Shown one piece after another: positions 11,633 through 22,837 of a DNA stretch of 64,000 nt; the stretch's first letter is position 1; each line of letters opens with the position of its first letter. The DNA is taken from assembly GCA_963576475.1 (NCBI GenBank), contig OY754964.1, forward strand, positions 5,198,149 to 5,262,148, given 5' to 3'. Made by a program: the position numbers and the translations under genes. The notes below the pieces were generated by a model. The model saw only the letters and a list, made by a program, of their open reading frames with translations, ran no database searches and was not told where the DNA came from. The DNA is from Molanna angustata. Taxonomy: Eukaryota; Arthropoda; Insecta; Trichoptera; Molannidae.

Positions 11633-11765
11633 GAATAATTGACGAACGTTGCGCAAGTGCTTACGTGATCACATAAACCAGTCGATGACAGGTCGAAAGC
11701 CCTGTAAGTGCCTTGATTATCTGGTTCTCCTATAAAATTCCAACTTAGTCTTTATTGAAATAATT

Positions 11766-13129
11766 ATTTGTCAAAAAATATCATTGACTCCCAACAGAAA
11801 AACACATCCAATGTGTGAGTTTCTGGTTAGTAAGAAGAAATTGCCTGCTGGCAATAAGCCCGCCAGTGTGTATTATATTGGTTTATATTATGTGTATGAA
11901 GATAATTTAATAAATATATATTTTACAATAAAATATTCTTTTATATATTGTTATCTATAACACCGTAAATAGTTGAAGAATGAGTTTTCGTCAACCCTGA
12001 ATATTCCAGTTCATATCTCATTTTCTTCCTCGTCCTCTCAAAAGATCGATGTTACAAAAATTATTATTGAAAATAATCTAACGATGCACTTTTCAAGAAT
12101 AGTTTTCCTGAAATACGGAACTGTGCATTTAATATATCTTGTTGAAACCTGACCCATATCCATACGACTACTTTCTGATGATAATTCTTTTTATTTTGAA
12201 AATTGTCTTACAGTATAAATATCTGCCTTTATAACGCTGTTTGTTTCCTAAATATGAATAAAATAAAATAAAATAAATAAATAAAGTACATAGTAAATAG
12301 TACATAGTACACAGTAAATAGTACATAGTACATAAACCAATACTATACTACAAAGTACGTAGGTAATATGTTAAAATTGCGAATTCTTAACTTCCGACTA
12401 TAACTTCCGCCAACCCCTTGGGTTTGTGAGAATTAAGAACAGTATAAAGAGAAATAATTTTATGTTTGCACTTTTATTATTTTTTAGGAGTCATTATTCA
12501 CATTCGAAACCATATTCTCAGTTCGACGCACAGGTTTTGTTTTTTTTTTTTCGTGAAAATGTAAAACAATATTTTGTAATTCGAAAATGTTAACATAGTT
12601 ATGTGAGTAAACCTTTATTATACAAGTTTCTGTTTTCAAAACGGGCACCTATACAAAATAATACCACCAAAAGTATTTAGAAATTCCCGATACTTTTCAT
12701 TTGCACGGCAGCGTCAGCAATATTATTGGAACATTCGACGGGAATGTTTCTGGAACAACCCTTAAATATGTATGAATTCAATACATACGTACATGTTGTA
12801 ACGAAAAATAATTTAGCTGTGTATATCGACGAAAGAGAACCACATTTCTCTTTGGTTCAGACAGTTATGCGTTTGTTTCTTTACTGGAAGAATTACAAAC
12901 TTTATTCACGTCTCACTGAACATCGATAACTTATTTCATCCAACCAACATCGAATCCTACATTGTCTATATTCTATTTAGTTTCTACATATTATGTGGTG
13001 TTATATAAATGTTATATTAGAGTCCTTGCTTCGAGTCTCATATATTGTATTGGTAAATATTAATTTGAATGTGTACCTTCTTTCCATGAAATTGAAATAA
13101 TATAGGTATTTGCTTCATTTCAATCCAAT
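11766..13129. other. non-coding sequence with a 7-bp array and a family B fragment
   Basis: No host gene seen. Positions 12287-12335 are a 7-bp array of GTACATA/GTAAATA. Positions 12365-12440 are a minus-strand fragment of the hairpin end of family B (CTCACAAACCCAAGGGGTTG and GAATTCGCAATTTTAAC on the complement). Confidence 0.5.
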
Positions 13130-13310
13130 CATCGGCTTCACATCCCAAGGTGGGATCTGGCCTCCAAAAGAAATCCTCACCATTCCCATCTATCAGCGGC
13201 TCCATGTCTCCAATTGACTATCCACAAAGAGTCCAGGGGGGAAAGTCTGGTCAACAGACGAAAACAAAACCATCAATTTTTACCCATATCTGGATATAAT
13301 TATCTCGAGG
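13130..13310 (+). repeat. dispersed repeat fragment (shared with 31440-31510)
   Basis: AAGTCTGGTCAACAGACGAA then AAAACCATC and TTTACCCATAT is repeated at 31459-31507. The upstream part (CATCCCAAGGTGGGATCTGG) contains a small inverted repeat. Class unknown. Confidence 0.45.
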
Positions 13311-13701
13311 AATTTATGGAATAGTAATGTGGAATTATTAAAAAAAATAACTTTGAACTATTTATTTTAAAATATACAGAAATGGAACGACGGAATAATA
13401 TTCAGATATAGTGGAATGTTGTTTTTTTATAACAATTATTACTATAAAGCCAGACGAAATTAAATATAACAGCTTATTTAACATTGATCCCGCATTTGTT
13501 ATTAAATTCATATCAAATATTATAAACTGAAATCCTGTCAGATATCATTTCGTTAAATTCACATCAAAAGTTTATATTAATATTGTAAATATGTCCTTAG
13601 ATACCACAAAATGGCGTGCTTTCATTACAATGTTCTCTCATCAAATTATATCACTTTAAATATATAATTCTCAACAGAGAATATTATATATACTAAATAT
13701 A

Positions 13702-13870
13702 GATGGGTGGATGGCAGAGCGGTTAGCGCGCTGGGTTAGTAATCCAGTGGTCGCGAGTTCGAATCCTGCCTCGACCGATCTCGTTCACCTATAGGACAAG
13801 CATTTATGCTTAGTTTAGGGAACGTAGGAAGATGTATATGTACTTGTTTAACAAGGAAAAAAAAATGTAA
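13702..13870 (+). mobile_element. SINE-2, tRNA-headed
   Basis: A tRNA-like head with A box TGGCAGAGCGG (13712-13722) and B box AGTTCGAATCC (13756-13766) around an anticodon-like hairpin CTGGG-TTAGTAA-TCCAG. The tail shows GTTCACCTATAGGACAAGCA and TATATGTACTTGTTTAACAA. The acceptor and T stems do not close properly. Minus-strand relatives lie at 33050-33215 and 50080-50165. Confidence 0.8.
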
Positions 13871-14054
13871 AATACTTTCAATATTAAATAATATTTTACA
13901 ATGTCAAATAGCTATTTCGTGTAACATAATATTTATTCCGTAATTTGAATATATTTACATTTTTATTCCTTTCTTTAAACCGAGTGTAAAAAAATGTAGT
14001 TACTGCAAGAGCAAATTGTGGAATATACTAGTTGCATGTAACACATGAGATCCA

Positions 14055-14310
14055 AATGTCGATAGTGATAGTGATAGTCACTAAATTCGGTGAACGTGCT
14101 TTTGCTGTAAGGGCACCGACTCAGTGGAACAATCTGCCACCAACCATCAGAGTAATTAATAGTGAATTTAGTTTTAAAAAACATTTAAAAACTCATCTGT
14201 TTAAAAAAACTTATAGTGTTTAATTCCTAGTTGTAATTGTAAAACGCCCTTGAGGTGGACACACAAAAACGGCGCTATATAAGTAAGCCAGTTTTATTAT
14301 TATCATTATT
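14055..14310 (+). mobile_element. LINE 3' end (CR1/L2-like tail)
   Basis: The coding remnant FGERAFAVRAPTQWNNLPPT ... FKKHLKTHLFKK ends at a stop near 14221. This is the conserved C-terminus of many animal LINE ORF2 proteins. It is followed by AACGCCCTTGAGGTGGA, GGCGCTATATAAGTAAG and a (TTA)n tail, which resembles CR1/L2 3' UTRs. 5'-truncated. Confidence 0.75.
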
Positions 14311-14519
14311 ATAGTATGTTTAGGTTAGGAATAAGTACAAAAAAGTATAAACCCATTATTCCAAATTATTAAATTTTATTACATATTGGTATGTATGTCA
14401 AGATAGGACAATATAGAGGTCAGTCCTCTTTTTCTACCCGGAATATGAAAACAGCATGATGGTTCTGTATGAATGTTTGGAAATTATGTATCAAACTATT
14501 AAGTCTTCTTACATATTGT
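14311..14519. other. non-coding sequence
   Basis: Nothing recognised. Confidence 0.4.
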
Positions 14520-15263
14520 GTATAGGCGACTTCCATACAAATTGTATGAAGCGATGTCGTCACTAAATTCAATTTTTATAAAAAATTTTAAAAAAAATTT
14601 GAGATGTACTGCTACAATGTTAATGTTTTTTATATAAAATTAAATTATCTAGTTGGGGTGTTTCGGCTTTTTTCGATATTTTTAAAAAAATTGGAAATAT
14701 AAGCAGTTACACTCATACATTTATCATAAAAAAATATTTTTCTTAATAAAAAATGTTTGAGAAACCCTGGAATTTATTTAAAAAAACCAATTTGAGATTT
14801 TGTATTTGTCTATGTTTATACCAATTCTCTCGCTTTAATGGTTTCTGAGATGTATGGAAAAATAAAACAAAAATTTAAAAGTTGATAACCCCTGACTGAA
14901 ACAAAAATTCACAATTCTGAGTATGAATATTTTGTAGGCCTATAACTATTTATATATTCTGAAAATTTAGGCTTTGTGAATCCAGCGGATCAAAAGTTAT
15001 AAGGGGGGACGGACAGACACACACACACAGACACACAAAACTCACATAAAATGTTCTACTCCGAATTCTGAGTAAATCCATGTATGGGAATATATATGCT
15101 GCGAAGCCTCTAAGTTGGTGTTTTGAGCACGTAAAAAGTCCACTACGCCATACAAAATGTTCCTAGTATTCCTTATACGCGGGTCTTGGCTTAATACTTT
15201 GTCGAAATGTTGAGAGAATAAATTCTCTTGAACAAATCGACAGTTGGAATAGAGTTAGAGCAA
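14520..15263 (-). mobile_element. repeat family H, copy H1 (terminal double hairpin)
   Basis: Collinear in inverse orientation with 26232-26905. Shared landmarks are the AGTTGGGGTGTTTCGG-type text, GACAGACACACACACA, GCGAAGCCTCTAAGTTGG and a terminal hairpin at 15195-15244 with nested arms (AGAGAATAAATTCTCT inside TGTCGA...TCGACA). No protein. Non-autonomous, class unresolved. Confidence 0.7.
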
Positions 15264-15337
15264 GCGACTGCCCTACTCACGTCATTTGGTATTGCCCAGA
15301 GTTACGTCATAGTATAAAGACTGATTTTTTTTACCAC

Positions 15338-15690
15338 AATAGGTAACAACAATTGGATTATAATTATGAACCATGAGAACTGGTGGCTTTTGGAGATAAC
15401 GGCCTTCATAGTGTTAAAAATTGCTATTTTCACACGTTAGTTAGAGTATGAAGTCTAACAGAATATAGCGTTAATTATTTTTAAAATTTACAACGGAAGA
15501 CTATTAGAAATCATGCATTCCATTCACAGACAGATGTTTCTGTTGAAGGTGTCTTTCTGACGGTTTCCACCAACCTACGTGTCTGTCAATGGAAGACGTG
15601 GTTTTTAATAGTCTTCAGTAGTAAAATTAAAAAGTCGCTAACTGACGTGTTCAAATATGGCTGGTTTTATTTTCAACACGAGAATATAAT
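15338..15690. mobile_element. MITE-like element J2
   Basis: The left part (TTATGAACCATGAGAACTGG, GGAGATAACGGCCTTCATAG) matches J1. An internal inverted repeat pairs 15496-15531 with 15581-15616 (GAAGACTATTAGAAATCATG against ...TTTTTAATAGTCTTC). Degenerate, non-coding. Confidence 0.55.
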
Positions 15691-15734
15691 TGGATTAAAT
15701 GATTTGAAAAAAATACTTTTTAATTATTTTTGTA

Positions 15735-15915
15735 TCAAGAGATCAAGTTCGTCATAGAAAAATATGGCGAGACCATGTGAACAATATACTGAAAGAGGAA
15801 AATGTAAGAAACTTTAACAATAAACGACCAAGTATGAGACGATGCATGAATGTTGATGAGACGATGGATTTGTGGCAAGATAGAAGAATGAACTTCTATC
15901 ATCAGGGACAGTAAT
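15735..15915 (+). mobile_element. RTE-type LINE, extreme 3' fragment
   Basis: Encodes WRDHVNNILKEENVRNFNNK and then RRCMNVDETMDLWQDRRM in one frame, the C-terminal signature of the RTE element at 45 kb. The rest is missing. Confidence 0.7.
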
Positions 15916-16289
15916 TGATATGAATCTTGATACTGATAAGGGTCGTTATAACATAAACTGTAACGAATATCTTTTATGCTCCGATGAATCAAGGCCAAAA
16001 TCATAATAATTTATAGGTAAAATTTATCTAAAGACAAGTACATCAAAATGAAAATTTCTCGTTCGATCAAATGTAACAACAAAGGCTTATAATGTTAAAC
16101 GTTTCATTGTCACACAAATAAGTACCTATCTCAATATAATGGCCCTTTGGAATAATAATAACTCGTAAAGCATTGAAAACTGGATAAAGAAGTTCTACAG
16201 TCAAACGGGATCACTTTGGCCTTAAGTAAAACATTGATCACTCTAGCTTTGCTGGATGACGACATGAAGCGATGAGGGAGTTATATATG
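15916..16289. other. non-coding sequence
   Basis: Nothing recognised. Confidence 0.4.
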
Positions 16290-16640
16290 GGAGGAGATGG
16301 CTCTTAACCAGTTCGCGTGGGGAGGATTGGAGGAGGCCTTTGTTCAAGAATGGATGCAACAGGATGAAGAACAACAAGAAATATTGACCCGTTTCTTTCC
16401 ACCTCTACCTGTTCTCCTTATGAGTACGGGAAACGGCTCCTTGCAAAACATAATGTTCTTCCAATGGCCCTATAGCCCATATCGAGCTTAGACCTCCTTT
16501 AGATTCTCCCTCCACCTCTGATATCTAGTGCATTTATCTTGCGTCTTTTCTGACATCATTCTCCCATCTCAGCCTGGGTCTGCAAACCTTCCGTTTGCTC
16601 CCAGGATGGCCAGCTAGAACCATCCTGAAAATCAGGATAA
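16290..16640 (+). mobile_element. probable LINE 3' remnant
   Basis: The peptide WGGLEEAFVQEWMQQDEEQQ resembles the extreme C-terminus of some insect LINE polyproteins. Downstream text (CCCATCTCAGCCTGGGTCTG, CTTCCGTTTGCTCCCAGGAT) is typical of retroelement 3' regions. No catalytic motif remains, so the family call is tentative. Confidence 0.45.
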
Positions 16641-18445
16641 TTATAATAATATTTTTATAGCGCCATTAAATGATTAAGGATCATTCCAAGAGCACTGATG
16701 TTTCGGTCATATGTTGCTCTATGAAACAAAGCTGTATTCAGTAATTTAGAGAATGTGAACCTTATAGAAAGTTATGTTGCTTTGAACACCGCGGAAATCT
16801 GGGAACTGGGGCCAATCTATTCTACTTTATAAGACCACTCACGCCAAAACAGCGATCATAGTAAGCCGCCTTGTCGGGTCTGTCTAACTCGTTTATGGGA
16901 TTGTTACTCTGTGATCCAGACAACCTGGATGTGAAATGCCTCCCAGAATTCTCTTTTCTCCAACAGTTCATGAATGTATTGACGTGCTGATCATTCGAAG
17001 CACTAAACACCGTCAATCTAATTTAGTATTCAACTCGTATAAGACAGGATGAGTGCGAAGAATTCTTAAACCTTGCAGATGCTGCATTTATAAGTGCCAA
17101 GTAGAGTTGACTATAAGGAAACTGTGGAAACTGAAATGACTAGTTTACATATAAAGGGCCCTTGATAAAATATATTCAAATCATTAAAGTAATACATAAT
17201 GATTCGGATTGTCGACAGCCGTGGCATATTTGATAAGCTTTTCGGATTCTGGAATCGATTCTCCGCAGAGAATTTATTTATTTTAATTAATTGCTCAAGC
17301 AAATCTTATTTCTCTGGACTGGCAACACTGGAGGAAATTGCAAATTGGCAAAAAACTCGTCTCTTACACAGGATTTAAGTAAATGTTAAATTGATAAATA
17401 AGTTCTGTAGTTAAAACATCAACCTACATTGAATCTAAGTCGTTGACCCAACGATAAATAAATAAATTAATTATTTAAGCTATTGTACGCCCGTGGAGTG
17501 ATAATATATCACTGAACGACTATTTATCATCATCACCAGTGGCGCTACAGCCCATCATGAGCCTTGAACGACGGTTTATAAATTATCATTATTAATATCT
17601 TTCAAGACGTAAAAAACTCAAAAAATAGCCCAAAGTAAGGTTAAACGACAGCGACGTTTTAACAGCTACAAAGCAGTAACGAGTATGCTATAATTACTTT
17701 TTTTTTCACAATCTGAATCCAACAAGAGCTGATTAAATTTTAATTGCTTCAGATTTTCATTAGCACCCCATTCAAAAGTATAAAACGCCTCCAGGCCCTG
17801 TAATTTAGCAGCTAACAAAATTGTATTCGGGAATTTTTAGTCGAGAATAACTTGTGCCTATATTGAAAGCTCCAAGTGTTTGTCAAAATGTCCATAGCGT
17901 AATTCAAGGTAATGTTTGTTATCAATGCGATGGGAAATTCGCTTCCTCTTCAGATCTTTCTCTCTCTCTCATTCAAAACTCAATTTCCATCAAAACGTCG
18001 AATCGCAAATTCAATATGGCATAAATAATTGTGTTTGAATATCGTTATCATGAACGTCTTTTAAAATGGCCATTGTCATGTCAGCAAAAACGTGTAAATT
18101 GAATGGAGATCGAAGCTGTTTTTTCGTATGCAAAATTTGACGAAATTGTTTATCAACTCGATGTTAATAATCATTTACTTTCCGTCTAATTTTATTGCGT
18201 TGTTGAATTATATGAATCCATTGATTTCTTATTTTTCATTGTATTATACCGCTCGTTTCTGGGACATTTTCTATCTAAACAATCGCCGATCGCCTTTTAC
18301 AATACAATATTAGCGATCACTTCAGAAAAATTTCTAGATTTTCTCAAAGATATGATTTCAACTTCCATTATTCTGTTCTAGTGCATCTACCGCCACATGC
18401 CTCAATCAAGTTTCAACTACAACCGATGTACCTACTCGTATACTT
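16641..18445. other. non-coding sequence, one unexplained minus-strand ORF
   Basis: The minus strand at 16822-17016 is open for 64 residues (contains NNPINELDRPDKAAYYDRCF). I do not recognise it; it could be a decayed transposon or pseudogene piece. The rest shows nothing recognisable. Confidence 0.35.
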
Positions 18446-18570
18446 AAGGCATATCATTCCCAATGGAAATAATTTCCCAAAACACCATATTGCGCATTAT
18501 GATTTCTATCAATATTGCTACCGTGCTCTGCACTTAAATTCTCTATTCCGTTGGGAATGATATACAATAC
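18446..18570. repeat. inverted repeat, small MITE-like
   Basis: GGCATATCATTCCCAATGGA near 18448 is complementary to the ATTCCGTTGGGAATGATATA stretch near 18547-18566, with about 80 bp between the arms. Confidence 0.45.
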
Positions 18571-18687
18571 GCATTAAGCTCTAAATCGGTGTTTTCAAAA
18601 CAGTTTTTTTTTTTGTTTAAGGCAATTCACCCTGTATAGAGTGCTATGTGCCAATTATTTCATGTCAGAGGAGAAAAGTTGATTTTA

Positions 18688-19245
18688 TTATAAATTTATG
18701 TCATTCAATGAAAGGAATTTTGAAATAACGGACAGTACACGTGAATTATTAAGAGACAAAAGATGTTGGATATTAAGTGGAGATTGGTGAGTGATTTTAA
18801 TTAATTGTTTGTATATATTTTTGAAGGCGGAATTGTTTTTACAGTTAAAAAATACATTATCAATTGTCTTATCCTCATCACCACACTGGCAAAGTGGGCT
18901 ATTTAGAACTCTAATTCTATACAGATGGGAGGCAATTGAACAATGGCCAATTCTCATTCTAGAAATACATGATATTAATCGTTTAGATATGTTTCTATTA
19001 TAAAACCATGGTTTAGAGGAAATTTTTTGTTGGATACCTGCATGATAAGCACCCTTATATTTTTTTGTTTTGTACCAATTTTCATCCCATTTGAAAAGCA
19101 TATTTGATTTAAGGCGGGGTAAAAGATCTGAGATTGGGATTATAAAGTTATCTGGAATTGTTCCCGAAGTAGTTCCCAATTTCGCAAGTTCATCAGCCTT
19201 TTCATTGCCCTCAATCCCAAGATGTCCAGGGACAATTTAAATTCA
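18688..19245 (-). mobile_element. non-LTR retrotransposon RNase H and C-terminal fragment
   Basis: On the minus strand the end of an RNase HI domain is visible, PGHLGIEGNEKADELAKLG (the conserved His and Asp region), then about 160 residues including RLISCISRMRIGHCSIASHL and SPLCQCGDEDKTIDNVFFNC. The latter is the Cys/His-bearing tail found in I/R1/LOA-type LINEs. Open to a stop at 18688. RT and endonuclease parts are missing. Which clade is uncertain. Confidence 0.8.
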
Positions 19246-20990
19246 AATGTCAAAAATTAAATTAAAAATTAAATTATTAAATGTCAAAAATTAAACAATT
19301 TAAATGTCCATGCAATTTAAATTCCTTTTTTCTTTATCGCAATAGTGTTCAAATTGACTAAACAATCTCTCGATGTCAGTTATCCAAAGATTTTATGCAA
19401 TTATCTATTATTTAACATGTGTAAAGCAAATGCGGCCATATGAAAAAAAAATGAGTGTATTCCTAAACAATTCGGTGAACTAGTTAGTAACAGTTGGTAT
19501 ACGTTTTCAAGTAGGTACGTTTCTTTTAATACCGATCTTAACTATGTTAGTCGTGATTATCTAAGTTGCGCTTTTAGTAAGCTTTCAACGAAATCTAATA
19601 AGTAAGACCGTTTGTCTTTTCCAAGAAGCAGTAACTCAAGAATGGCTTATATGATCGCCAATGGCAAATTATGTTTTATAATAATCTCAATGTTAGGTTC
19701 TGAACACTTTCGTGTTTATATTAAGTTACGCTGAAGATTTTAACTAAGAACAATGTGATGAAATTTAATACATATTATGATAAGTTGTGAAATATAGCTT
19801 TATCCATATGCTTCACTATATTCATACATGTCATGCATCTGATAATCGTCTTGAACAGAATATCTCATGGTTGTTATTATTAATTTTACATCTTCAATAT
19901 AGAAAATATCGATTTAATAATTGAATGTATCTGTTTCTTTTTAGACATTTCTAATTCTCAGCACATATTTCAATTCTCAACTGGTTTCCTAATAAGTATT
20001 CTTGTCTCGAAAAAAAATCTTTTGTTTTATTTTAATTTTATTTATCTCACAACATATATTCAAAAAACACAATTACAAGATACAGAAAAATTCTTTTGTT
20101 TTATTTTTATTTTATTTATATCACAACATATATTCAAAAAACACAATCACAAGGTAAAGAAAAAGATACACAAAAAAATCATTTTTTCCTTTACCAAAGT
20201 GCAAACACTTGTGTGTAAAACAGACATTTAAAACAAAAAAATATATCTTAAGAATTATAGCTAAATAAAATGGAATGAATATAATTTTCAAAAGAGTCAA
20301 TATTTACAATCTGTTTTATTTTTCTTTTAAAATTCGTTTAATTCAGTTGCCAGTCTCAGATCTGTTTCGAGTTGAATGAACCACACCACCCCATTGTACG
20401 TGTAGTAGTGTTGTGCAAAAATTGTATGTCTTAACGAGGTGCACAATTGACCCACAATATTTTGTCTATTATTCTGCACGTATGTACAAAGGCGTGGCGT
20501 GACGACTTTCCTGTGTTGAAGCAATTACTTACGTTTTATTTTCACTGCTGTGAAACGTACTCTTGAACCTTCAGATAAATATTTTTTTTTGTCTTTTTAA
20601 AGTTTAATATATCTAAAGTTTAATAAATTTTATTCTCTTTTTAAGGTTTAATATTATCTTTTTGATCTGATAAACATGCCACAAATGTTACTCCCTATCA
20701 CATCACCAAATTCGAGCTGTTCTACAAAAATATACTCTGCCAGACGTTCAATTTATTTAAGTACCTAATAATGAAGTTTTTTATGAACAATTTCATTTAG
20801 TTTCTTGTTTATATTTCCGACTTCACTTGATCATAATCTTATGCTATTTGTCGATAAATTATAATTATAATTTATTTATTTATTTACGGTAAAAAACCAT
20901 TTACATAAAAAAAGTACAAATAAAGATACATCATCTTAAGTTAAAAATATAAAAAGAAAAAAATATAAGTACATATAAAATATATGGTTT
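19246..20990. other. AT-rich non-coding sequence with a 74-bp tandem duplication
   Basis: No gene seen. 20018-20091 is duplicated at 20092-20165 (TCTTTTGTTTTATTTT ... CACAACATATATTCAAAAAA). Just right of the LINE, 19225-19320 is a local jumble of AAATGTCAAAAATTAAA-type words. Confidence 0.5.
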
Positions 20991-20994
20991 TCGC

Positions 20995-21060
20995 TATAGT
21001 CAATTTAATTCATTATCGACGCGTTTCTTGCAAGGCACATCGTCAGAAATATACTCTACA
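20995..21060 (-). ncRNA. hammerhead-like core, degenerate (Penelope-type)
   Basis: The minus strand reads CTGACGA-T-GTGC-CTT-GCAA-GAAAC-GCGTC. The CUGANGA and GAAAC core boxes are intact and stem II (GTGC/GCA) is nearly complete. The same text lies inverted at 22770-22830. Minimal hammerheads of this form are known from Penelope-like retroelements. Activity is not implied. Confidence 0.35.
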
Positions 21061-21120
21061 AGACTGAAACTAGTGGTTATTGTACAAAATTTACTTGTCA
21101 GGTGTATACAACTGTTGGTT
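21056..21120 (+). mobile_element. single arm of the 46.6-kb MITE family
   Basis: TACAAGACTGAAACTAGTGG and CTTGTCAGGTGTATACAACT match one arm of the foldback element at 46547-46697. The second arm is absent. Confidence 0.6.
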
Positions 21121-21454
21121 AATGCAAATGAATCTATACAAATCTCCGTTTTAATAAAATTAATCTAGTTGGGTCAGTCCCATGTGTCCATTAGGTCTGT
21201 AACAAAAGGAACAACAGCGGTTTATTACGGAAGGTTAATAATATTGTATTTATTGGCTTATTGTTCTCTTTAAAGTGTGATGAAAACAATTTCATTTCAC
21301 GGATATTTGAAGTTATTATTATAAATAGCCAAAAAGTTATTCTAAATGTATTTAACAAAAAAAAGGTCCATGTCTAACCCATCGGTTTCAATAATAGTGA
21401 CTATGTATGATCAAATAATTGTTTATTGATAATCATTTTTTGCGAATCCTTTGT

Positions 21455-22737
21455 ACTCCTCACTAACCCAAGGGGATATAGTGGGGAGTTGTGAATTCGC
21501 AATTTTTAAGGCCATTTTTTATTGCAGATTATCAACTAGTATTATGCTGAGATTGTATTCTGAAAGTTTTATAACAATGTATCTATGTGTGTGTGTGTGT
21601 TTGTGTGTGTTTATTGTGTACTATTTGCTGTGTGCTCCGAGGCGGGATTCTCGTTCTTTTTAGCTATCCATAACGCCTTAAAATCCATAAGTTCCTTATA
21701 ATCCTTAAAATTATAGAAAACGCGATTCTCATTTCAATTTGTAGTGATATTAAAAGGGATACTATCCCTCGCAGGTATCCATACCGTAACGCTGGCATTA
21801 GAGGTGTCACTAACGCTTAGCGCTATCCATAACATCGATCTGTCACTTCACTGACATTTCAATATTATTTCAATCATTTAGTCATAATTTCAAATATAAA
21901 AATAATTCATACACTATAATATTCAATAACATCCTAGAGTAAACTCGTATTTTGAAGGGAGTTGTAACTAACGTGATAAAAATAACAGGAAAAAATCACT
22001 GTACAAATAAAAAATAATAATAAAAATGCAAAAACATTTGTTTAAAGGCCAAGTACCGAATTAAGATGAATAGAAAGAATGTAAAATTAATTAGAATACT
22101 TTCAATGTCTTCAAATACCTATTATTTACTTGAAATAAATCCTTTATCACATGCATTTACTGGTAAAAATATGGATACCTACTATCCATAGAATCCTTAC
22201 ATCATTCTGTATGGACACCTATCACTCACGTGAGAACAAGAATCGCATTTATTGACATAGCATTCTCTCGCAAGCGCTAGTAGCCATAATTTCCTATCCA
22301 TAACAACAGTTAAGGATTTAAACGAGAATCGCGCCTCTGGACGGCGTGTTTATTCTACTTTATCGATTATAGACTAAAGTACTCATTCAATTCTGTTAAA
22401 ATTTTACAAATTTGTGTTTCTAATACTCGCTCAGATCCCATTAGATTTTGAAGGATATCTGAATAGTGTTTCTCGTTTTTTTAACTGTCAAATATTTTAA
22501 AGTGACTCCACGCTCAGTAACATTACAGTTTGTTATTTATTTTCAAATTGGTGTACGGCACACCACTTTCATAAAATGGCATTGAAGAAATATCAAGTTT
22601 TCATAATAAAATATTTAAATCAAAAATAATTTTAAAAACTCATTTCACGAAAATGCTGAATATTTTCTATACAAAATTTGAATACCTTGTAGAGTGACGT
22701 GTTCGTGAGGAGTTTAGCGTTGGCCACAACCCACTCG
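21455..22737 (+). mobile_element. family B element, copy B4, interrupted by a MITE
   Basis: Starts with hairpin ACTCCTCACTA (21455-21465) / TAGTGGGGAGT (21479-21489) and ends GTTGGCCACAACCCACTCG at 22737. Collinear on the opposite strand with B3, except for a block at about 21637-22340 that B3 lacks. Conversely B4 lacks B3's Helitron. About 580 bp without the insert; non-coding apart from chance frames. Confidence 0.75.
21637..22340. mobile_element. MITE with about 17-bp terminal inverted repeats
   Basis: The left end GAGGCGGGATTCTCGTT (from 21639) and the complement of the right end, GAGGCGCGATTCTCGTT (to 22337), form the terminal repeats with one mismatch. GCTATCCATAAC-type words recur near both ends. 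B3 reads through without it (complement of about 9190-9215), which fixes the location. No clear target duplication. Confidence 0.75.
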
Positions 22738-22767
22738 ATTGTTTTCGATGTATTTTGTCGGTCTAGT

Positions 22768-22830
22768 TTTATTCTGACGATGTCCTTTGCACGAAACGCG
22801 TCGATAATCAATTTCATTGAATTGAACGTA
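22768..22830 (+). ncRNA. hammerhead-like core, degenerate (Penelope-type)
   Basis: Reads TTATT-CTGACGA-T-GTCC-TTT-GCAC-GAAAC-GCGTC-GATAA. Core boxes are intact. Stem I can form 5 bp (TTATT with GATAA, one G-U), and stem II has one mismatch that the inverted copy at 21 kb lacks. Confidence 0.35.
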
Positions 22831-22837
22831 AACAAAG

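Larger units (their letters stand above)
10745..11765 (+). repeat. dispersed repeat family A, copy A1, split by a LINE
   Basis: The left part (10745-10909: CAATAGATGGCG ... TTGGATTGATAAAG) and right part (11633-11765: GACGAACGTTGCGCAAG ... GATGACAGGTCG ... GTGCCTTGATT) together match uninterrupted copies at 28195-28490 and 44471-44790. The join is exact if GAATAA (10904-10909 and 11633-11638) is a target duplication. The family is non-coding and its class is unknown. Confidence 0.75.
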
